From contig NZ_JAJFZM010000005.1 in assembly GCF_020733705.1 (NCBI RefSeq), positions 186,001-250,000 on the forward strand: a stretch of DNA of 64,000 nucleotides, read 5' to 3'. This document shows, piece by piece, positions 59,172 to 64,000 of this stretch; position 1 is the stretch's first letter, and each line of letters starts with the position of its first letter. This DNA is from Nocardia australiensis (GTDB lineage: Bacteria; Actinomycetota; Actinomycetes; Mycobacteriales; Mycobacteriaceae). The notes below the pieces were generated by a model. The model was not told the DNA's origin, did no database searches, and saw only the letters and a program-made list of their open reading frames with translations. A program made the translations under genes and the position numbers.

Positions 59172-60272
59172 TTAGCCCGCATTTTCTTCATCGTTGGATG
59201 AAAGCGCTTTTTGCAACGAGTTGAAAACGGTAAGGCCCTGGCCGACCATTCCGTTGACCAATTCTCCGACCCCGTCCGGCCCGTTGAGCACGGTGAGGTT
59301 CGCGTTCGCCAGCCCAGTGGACGCCTGCTTGACGATTTCCGGCAACTGCTCGATCAGTAACTGGTCCAACGCGATTCGGTTGTTCGAGGCGGCCGCCTCG
59401 GCCTGGATTCGGGTCCGGTCGGCCTCGGCAACGGCCAGGATGCGCACCCGTTCCGCTTCTGCCAGCGCCGGTTTCACGACCTCGGCCTGCAATTGCTGTT
59501 CGCGCAGTTCGGCTTCCTTGCGAGCCTGCTCCGACTTTGCGGTCAACACCTCCTGCAGCGCCTTGGCCTGGGCCAGCGGGCCGGCCTGCGCGGCCTCCGC
59601 ATTGGCTTTGTCGATATCGCGCTGATACTCGGCTTTCAGAATCGATGTCTCGCGCTGGTATTCGGCCTGGCGACGCAGGGACTCCTGCTCGGCCTCCGCG
59701 GCGTGTTGAGCGGCCTGCGACTGTGCGATCTGCGCGTCCCGCTGTACGGCCGCATTGTGCGGCGCGGCGAGCGCGGTGATGTAACCGAGGTTGCCGTCGT
59801 CGATGGACTGAATCTGGAAGGAATCCACCCACAGCCCGATATTGCTCATCTCGACCTTGGAGGCAACCAGCACCTCATCGGCCAATCGCTGCCGCTCCCG
59901 GATAATTTCCTCGACCGTCATCGAGCCGACGATCGAACGCAGATGACCGGAGAAAATGCGCCCGGTGAGCACCGACATCTCGCGTTCCTGCTCGGAGAGG
60001 AACCGTTGTGCCGCATTGACGATCGACTGGGTGTCGTTGGCGACCTTGAACGCGATGACCGCGCGCACCTCTAGCTGGATGGCCTGCTTGGTGACGCACC
60101 GTTCCTGTATCTCCGACTCGAACATGGCCAGCGACAGGTAACTCACCTTGCGGAAGAACGGGATGACCCATTTACCGCGTCCGATCACCACCCCGAACGG
60201 CGCGTTGTCTCTGCTCTTGGCACCGCTGACGAGCATCGCCTCGTCCGGATCCGGTACGTGGTACCCCAGCAC
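59172..60272 (-). CDS. Flotillin-like SPFH protein
   Basis: Predicted 366-aa protein. The SPFH domain (about 1-190; LGYHVPDPDEAMLVSGAKSR, FGVVIGRGKWVIPFF) is followed by a long Ala/Glu/Gln coiled coil (about 195-310), as in flotillins. The tail is ENLTV-like with ANLTVLNGPDGVGELVNGMV. There is no classical N-terminal membrane helix; family members associate peripherally. GTG 60272 has AGGGAG six bases upstream. It follows a small NfeD-like gene after 19 bp. Confidence 0.9.
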   Translation of the reverse strand: MLGYHVPDPDEAMLVSGAKSRDNAPFGVVIGRGKWVIPFFRKVSYLSLAMFESEIQERCVTKQAIQLEVRAVIAFKVANDTQSIVNAAQRFLSEQEREMSVLTGRIFSGHLRSIVGSMTVEEIIRERQRLADEVLVASKVEMSNIGLWVDSFQIQSIDDGNLGYITALAAPHNAAVQRDAQIAQSQAAQHAAEAEQESLRRQAEYQRETSILKAEYQRDIDKANAEAAQAGPLAQAKALQEVLTAKSEQARKEAELREQQLQAEVVKPALAEAERVRILAVAEADRTRIQAEAAASNNRIALDQLLIEQLPEIVKQASTGLANANLTVLNGPDGVGELVNGMVGQGLTVFNSLQKALSSNDEENAG

Positions 60273-60291
60273 GTGTGTCTCCCTTACTGTT

Positions 60292-60525
60292 TCACATTTC
60301 CTCGGGCCGATCGGGCGCCAGTGGGATCCACGGAACAACGTCGAGGATGCGCCCAGGATTGACGGTAATGATCAACACGGTTGTTCCGGCCGAGATGGCC
60401 TCGTCCGCCCGCGCGATGTACAGTTCCGTCCCCCCGCGAATCGCCACCAAGACCTCACCCAACATCCCGGCACCCCGGATCGGCGATGTCAGCGTACCTG
60501 TCAAACCCCGCACGGGGTCGGTCAT
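60292..60525 (-). CDS. Small NfeD-like OB-fold protein
   Basis: Predicted 77-aa protein resembling the C-terminal OB domain of NfeD (GLTGTLTSPIRGAGMLGEVL, then ELYIARADEAISAGTTVLII). It lacks membrane helices. ATG 60525 is chosen for the GAGGAG nine bases upstream; the frame extends to 60597. It is paired with the downstream flotillin-like gene, as NfeD genes usually are. Confidence 0.72.
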   Translation of the reverse strand: MTDPVRGLTGTLTSPIRGAGMLGEVLVAIRGGTELYIARADEAISAGTTVLIITVNPGRILDVVPWIPLAPDRPEEM

Positions 60526-60538
60526 CGCGGTGAACTCC

Positions 60539-60808
60539 TCAGCTAGACACCAGAACAGCCAGCCTACGCGGTGCGCGCCACCCGGCGCTTCGGCCACGGA
60601 ACTGTGCCAACCGACCCCAACCGACGCTGGTCACCGAAGGTTCCAGGCTGAGGCGGCTGACGGCGGACTCCATTTGCCGGTCGTCGCGCTGGTCGCCCGC
60701 CAGTGCGGTACCCAGCATGCCCGCCCCGGCCGATGCGCCGACGGCCGCCGAACACCACAGCATCGCAGCGGTATTGAGGCCACGGACATGCGAACCGCCA
60801 GTAAACAC
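60539..60808 (-). pseudogene. MgtC/SapB-family pseudogene with internal deletion
   Basis: The frame reads HVRGLNTAAMLWCSAAVGAS and AGAGMLGTALAG, the conserved membrane segment of MgtC, then jumps to DDRQMESAVSRLSLEPSVTS and VGW, the end of the C-terminal domain. The roughly 80 residues normally between these parts are missing, as is the N-terminus. It is a decayed magnesium-starvation/virulence-type membrane protein gene. The rest of 60809-60886 shows no gene. Confidence 0.65.
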
Positions 60809-60886
60809 TCGGGAGCGACTGCGGGCAACACATATGTGAGCCCGGTAACCGATCGCGCGTTCACTTGGGTGTGACGACGGCGCCGG

Positions 60887-61522
60887 TCAGGAGCGATATA
60901 GCGATCGATACGCGGCGATCGTCTCGGCACAGTGGTCGACGATCTGATCACGGCTGGCGCGCAGCGAACCATTGAGCCACGCCGAGAACATGCCAGCGTT
61001 TCCGCTGGCCATGGTGACAGCAGCCAGCCGACGACGCACCGGATCCTCGATGTAGGCGAAGAGGTGGTCCTGCATCAGCCGGGTGAATACCGGCATCACC
61101 GAAATGGTGGTCTGGCCGAGGCCAGTGCTCGAGTACGGCTCCACCAGGAAAAGCCGCGATTTGCGCGGATCGCCGAGCACCTTGTCGACCAGAATCGCCG
61201 AAAACTCGCGATCTCGGGAGGGGTCGTCGGTCTCTGCGAACGCCGTCATCGGCTCCAAGAATTCATCGGCGACCTGACGGTAGAGCACATCGAGCAATTC
61301 GTCGCGACTGGCGAAACTCTCGTAGAAGTAGCGGTCGGTCAGATTGGCCCGCCGGCACACCGCGCGCATGGTGACCCCGGCGGCACCGGCCTCCCCGATC
61401 AGATCCAGCGCGGCCTCGAGTAGTGCGGTCCGGCGCGCTTGTTTGCGCTCGGTGAGCGTCGTGCCGCCCCAGATGCGGGGACCGGCGTCGTCATCGTCAT
61501 CTGATTCCTGCCCTGTCTGCAC
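60887..61522 (-). CDS. TetR-family regulator
   Basis: Predicted 211-aa regulator with an acidic N-terminal tail and helix-turn-helix at about residues 38-80 (VTMRAVCRRANLTDRYFYESFASRDELLDVLY). GTG 61522 start. It lies 67 bp downstream of, and in the same direction as, the PLP enzyme gene; whether it regulates that pair or the decayed MgtC gene is unknown. Confidence 0.88.
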   Translation of the reverse strand: MQTGQESDDDDDAGPRIWGGTTLTERKQARRTALLEAALDLIGEAGAAGVTMRAVCRRANLTDRYFYESFASRDELLDVLYRQVADEFLEPMTAFAETDDPSRDREFSAILVDKVLGDPRKSRLFLVEPYSSTGLGQTTISVMPVFTRLMQDHLFAYIEDPVRRRLAAVTMASGNAGMFSAWLNGSLRASRDQIVDHCAETIAAYRSLYRS

Positions 61523-61589
61523 CGCCCCACATTAATGCGCGACCGCGAGTCCCTACGTCGGTGCGGTGTCGAGCAGGCATTCGCACCGC

Positions 61590-62900
61590 TCAGCGTTCGA
61601 GGGGGTGCCCGCTGTCACGCCAGCCGACAACGCCACCGGAGAGGCTGCTGGCGTCGAAACCCGCGGCGCGGGCGGTGGCGGCGAAACGCAGCGACAGTTC
61701 GCCGACGGGACAGACGAATACCAGCGGGCGTGAGCGGGGGAAAGGAATGCCGTGGGCGAACATATCGTCGAGTTGGTCGTCGCGAATATTGATGGCGCCG
61801 GGGATGTGACCGATGCGGTAGGCCATGGCGCCCCGGGTGTCGATGATGGTGGGCCGGGCGGTTCGGTCCAGGTCGGCAAGTTCGTCGGGCGAGAGCGCGG
61901 GGGTCGCGGCCAATTCGGCCGTCGTCGGTGCCGGATGGCGATCGGCTCTGCCGAACAGGTCGGGTCTGCGTTTCTTGAAGTAGGAAAGATAGGGCTCGAG
62001 CCGGTCGCAGACGATGAACACCGCGACGACAGGCCCGTCGGAACGCTGCGCGGCCCGCAAGGTCTCGAGCGCCGCGGCGTACCCGGCACCGCTGGTCGGC
62101 CCAGCGAGAATGCCGTAGCCGGTGGCGAGGCGAACAGTCGCCTCCACCGCGCGGCCGGAGTCGATGGTGACGATGCGGTCGTAGAAGTCGGGCTGGAAGA
62201 GGCCGACGTCCCACATCTCACTCTCCGAGCGAATGCCAGGTATGAAGTCGGTGCGGTCGGAAACGACTGCTACGGTGCGTAATTCGGGATGGTGCTGGAG
62301 CAGATAGGTCGCGGTTCCTCGGGTGGAACCGGTGGTGCCGAGGCCGCCGATGAGGTAATCGACGCGGGTGATGCCGTCGGCGGCGAGGTCTTCGTGAATC
62401 TCGCGGCCGGTGCCGCTGTAGTGCGCTTCGATGTTCTTTTCGTTGGTGTATTGCGAGGCGTGGTAGTAGGTGCCGGCCTCCTTGGCCATGGTGGCTTCGA
62501 TAATCGAGTACACATCATTCGGTGTGGTCGGGTCCGGGCATTCGGACAGGCCGGGCAGTTCCACGATGTCGGTGCCGAAGAGCTGCAAGAGATCACGAAC
62601 CTCGGTCACCTTGATGCGGTTGGTCACCGCGCGCAGTCCGACACCGTGCACCGCACCGAGAATCCGCAGTGCCTTCGCGGTATTGCCACTGGACGCCTCG
62701 ATCAACGTCTGGCCATCGGCCCGTATTCGATCGAGGTCATCGCGAATCATGCCCCACGCGACCCGGTCCTTCACGGAACCGAAAGGATTGTGGGACTCCA
62801 GTTTTGCGTACAGCTCGACGTTCTCCAGGCCGTGCACCGCTGGATCCAGCCGCAGCAGCGGTGTGTTGCCGATGAGTTCGGTGATGTGGTCGTAGCGCAT
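61590..62900 (-). CDS. Cysteine-synthase-like PLP enzyme fused to a rhodanese domain
   Basis: Predicted 436-aa fusion. Residues 1 to about 310 form a fold-type II PLP enzyme with the Lys in NPFGSVKDRVAW, the substrate loop EASSGNTAKALR, YLIGGLGTTGSTRGTA and GPTSGAGYAAALE. Residues about 335-430 are a rhodanese domain with the active-site Cys in VFVCPVGELSLR. Such relatives include SbnA-type enzymes that make diaminopropionate precursors, so sulfur or amino-acid ligation chemistry is possible. ATG 62900 overlaps the stop of the Y4yA-like gene by one base. A homologous pairing (y4xP with y4yA) is known in Rhizobium NGR234. Confidence 0.85.
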   Translation of the reverse strand: MRYDHITELIGNTPLLRLDPAVHGLENVELYAKLESHNPFGSVKDRVAWGMIRDDLDRIRADGQTLIEASSGNTAKALRILGAVHGVGLRAVTNRIKVTEVRDLLQLFGTDIVELPGLSECPDPTTPNDVYSIIEATMAKEAGTYYHASQYTNEKNIEAHYSGTGREIHEDLAADGITRVDYLIGGLGTTGSTRGTATYLLQHHPELRTVAVVSDRTDFIPGIRSESEMWDVGLFQPDFYDRIVTIDSGRAVEATVRLATGYGILAGPTSGAGYAAALETLRAAQRSDGPVVAVFIVCDRLEPYLSYFKKRRPDLFGRADRHPAPTTAELAATPALSPDELADLDRTARPTIIDTRGAMAYRIGHIPGAINIRDDQLDDMFAHGIPFPRSRPLVFVCPVGELSLRFAATARAAGFDASSLSGGVVGWRDSGHPLER

Positions 62901-64000
62901 TACGGCGCCCCATCGCTGTCGACGTGGGAGAAGCGGCGTGGATCGTCACTCGCCGGGGCTTCGGGCGTGTAGTCGTGGTCGTGGCATATCTGGAATACGT
63001 CGCCTCGGTGCTCCACAGCCAATTTGATCGGCACGGGGTGCATGGAGGCCGTCGCCGCTGACAGGTCCATATGGTAGGCGGCGGTATTGGGAAAGATCAC
63101 CACGTCGCCCGGCTGCGGCAGCCATGGCAGCCACACCTTGTGATTGGTGATCAGATCACGTTCCAGGCATAGCCGACCGGCGAAATAGACACCGACCCAG
63201 TCGGATTCGTGCTGGTCCACCGTTCGGGCGTGCGGATTGCCATGCAGGACTATCGGATCGACCATGACCTCCTGATCGGCTGGGGTCACCGAGTCGCGGC
63301 TGAGATCGACATTGACCACCGTCGTGCCGTCGGCCAATTCTTTGACGAACTCAACCTTGGCCACGGTCACCCCGGCATGGTCGACGAGCGCCTTGCCGGG
63401 TTCCAGCCACACCGTCAGTAGGTTGTCCTCGGCTACCTGTGCCACCGTGCGTCCACCATGACGCTCCAGCGGCGCTGCGAGCAGCTCGGCGAGCATGGTG
63501 GTCGCCGACACGGTATTCCCGTACTTGTGGAAGACCGGAATCCCGTGCACCGCACCGCCATCGACGTGATAGCCGAAGGAATTGTTCGCCCAGCTCATCG
63601 GCTCGCCGCGGCCGAGTAGCGCCGTGCGCAGGGCGATCACATACTCGTCGAACCGGTCGGCGTCGGCGGTGAAAACCTGCCGGAAGCCGCCTCCGATATT
63701 CAGCACCGACGGCGTGAGTCCGTGTCCGTAGGCTCGTTCTATCAACGCTAGGCAAGCGTCGAAGGCCCGAATGCGTTCGGTGGGTTCACCCGAATCGATA
63801 TGAAAGGCGAAGCCGAGGAATCGGATTCGGCTCCGATTTGCCGTCAATAGCTCGAACGCGCGCTCCACCTGGACCAGCGGCACCCCGAACCGGCTCGCCG
63901 CGGCATCCTGGAACCCTGAAACACGCAGTAGCACCGGCACTTCGGCGCGATCATCGGCAAGTTCGGAAACTCGGCGCAACTCCCAGAGATTGTCCACATT
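62900..64000 (-). CDS. Y4yA-family PLP-dependent decarboxylase-like enzyme (partial)
   Basis: The visible 366 codons are the C-terminal part of a group IV decarboxylase-fold protein (alanine-racemase barrel and beta domain). PSVLNIGGGFRQVF matches the glycine-rich PLP phosphate loop, LTVWLEPGKALVDHAG the EPGR-like motif, and HGNPHARTVDQHESDW the late active-site region. VLLRVSGF and FLGFAFHIDSGEP also fit. The PLP lysine near the N-terminus lies beyond base 64000; the GTG at 63997 is not a real start. It is translationally coupled to the cysteine-synthase-like gene downstream. Confidence 0.85.
   Translation of the reverse strand, partial: NVDNLWELRRVSELADDRAEVPVLLRVSGFQDAAASRFGVPLVQVERAFELLTANRSRIRFLGFAFHIDSGEPTERIRAFDACLALIERAYGHGLTPSVLNIGGGFRQVFTADADRFDEYVIALRTALLGRGEPMSWANNSFGYHVDGGAVHGIPVFHKYGNTVSATTMLAELLAAPLERHGGRTVAQVAEDNLLTVWLEPGKALVDHAGVTVAKVEFVKELADGTTVVNVDLSRDSVTPADQEVMVDPIVLHGNPHARTVDQHESDWVGVYFAGRLCLERDLITNHKVWLPWLPQPGDVVIFPNTAAYHMDLSAATASMHPVPIKLAVEHRGDVFQICHDHDYTPEAPASDDPRRFSHVDSDGAP

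Noticed and set aside
1..64000. tRNA, rRNA or tmRNA genes
   Set aside because: No cloverleaf-like gene or rRNA segment was recognised in the intergenic regions; a tRNAscan run would be needed to exclude one formally.

Overview
The window looks like a chromosomal segment of a mycolic-acid-producing actinomycete, most likely Nocardia or a close relative. The reasons are high GC content, an acn / ripA / moxR / fabG1 / inhA / hemH gene order like that of Mycobacterium tuberculosis Rv1475c-Rv1488, frequent GTG and TTG starts, and IPT/TIG-repeat and transglycosylase-like proteins without signal peptides. The genus is an inference from gene content; no search was run.

Layout. 0-14 kb is conserved core: the 5' end of acn, an Rv1476-type membrane protein, the RipA peptidoglycan endopeptidase, a MoxR/DUF58/VWA trio, the FAS-II genes fabG1 and inhA, coproporphyrin ferrochelatase, a secreted trypsin-like protease, an Rv1486c-like protein, a methyltransferase, a DUF3097 protein and an NfeD-SPFH pair. 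14-17.5 kb holds a TetR/cupin divergon, free methionine-(R)-sulfoxide reductase, and a 473-aa protein whose C-terminal domain resembles a zincin with both zinc histidines replaced by arginine. 17.7-26.6 kb is a divergent import and catabolism locus: a PLP amino-acid deaminase/aldolase and a GntR regulator on one side, and a binding-protein-dependent ABC importer, a HAD phosphatase and a phospholipase C-type phosphoesterase without export signal on the other.

26.6-34.2 kb is an accessory stretch with an IS3 orfA remnant, 23-bp tandem repeats, two IPT/TIG-repeat proteins, an IS630 transposase pseudogene, a hydrolase fragment, an epimerase and an orphan membrane protein. 34.2-37.2 kb is a compact RiPP locus: two nearly identical 48-aa precursor peptides, a stem-loop, an FxsB-like radical SAM/SPASM maturase and an MFS exporter. 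It is the best candidate for an undescribed system here. The precursors carry an FxSxx-like motif that is not at the C-terminus, and the maturase lacks the long extension of classical FxsB.

37.3-60.5 kb is mainly metabolic: methylmalonyl-CoA mutase with its MeaB chaperone, an amidohydrolase with a nucleoside hydrolase, a FAD monooxygenase controlled by a divergent TetR with three visible operator-like sites, a CoA-transferase, a type II thioesterase, a zinc-ribbon SDR, a leaderless transglycosylase-like protein, an acyl-CoA dehydrogenase with TetR, a LigD-type polymerase with LigC ligase, a cold-shock protein and a second NfeD-flotillin pair. The right end (60.5-64 kb) has an internally deleted MgtC pseudogene, a TetR gene, and a coupled pair (Y4yA-like PLP enzyme, then a cysteine-synthase-like enzyme fused to rhodanese) resembling the rhizobial y4xP-y4yA pair. 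It probably belongs to a biosynthetic operon running in from beyond base 64000.
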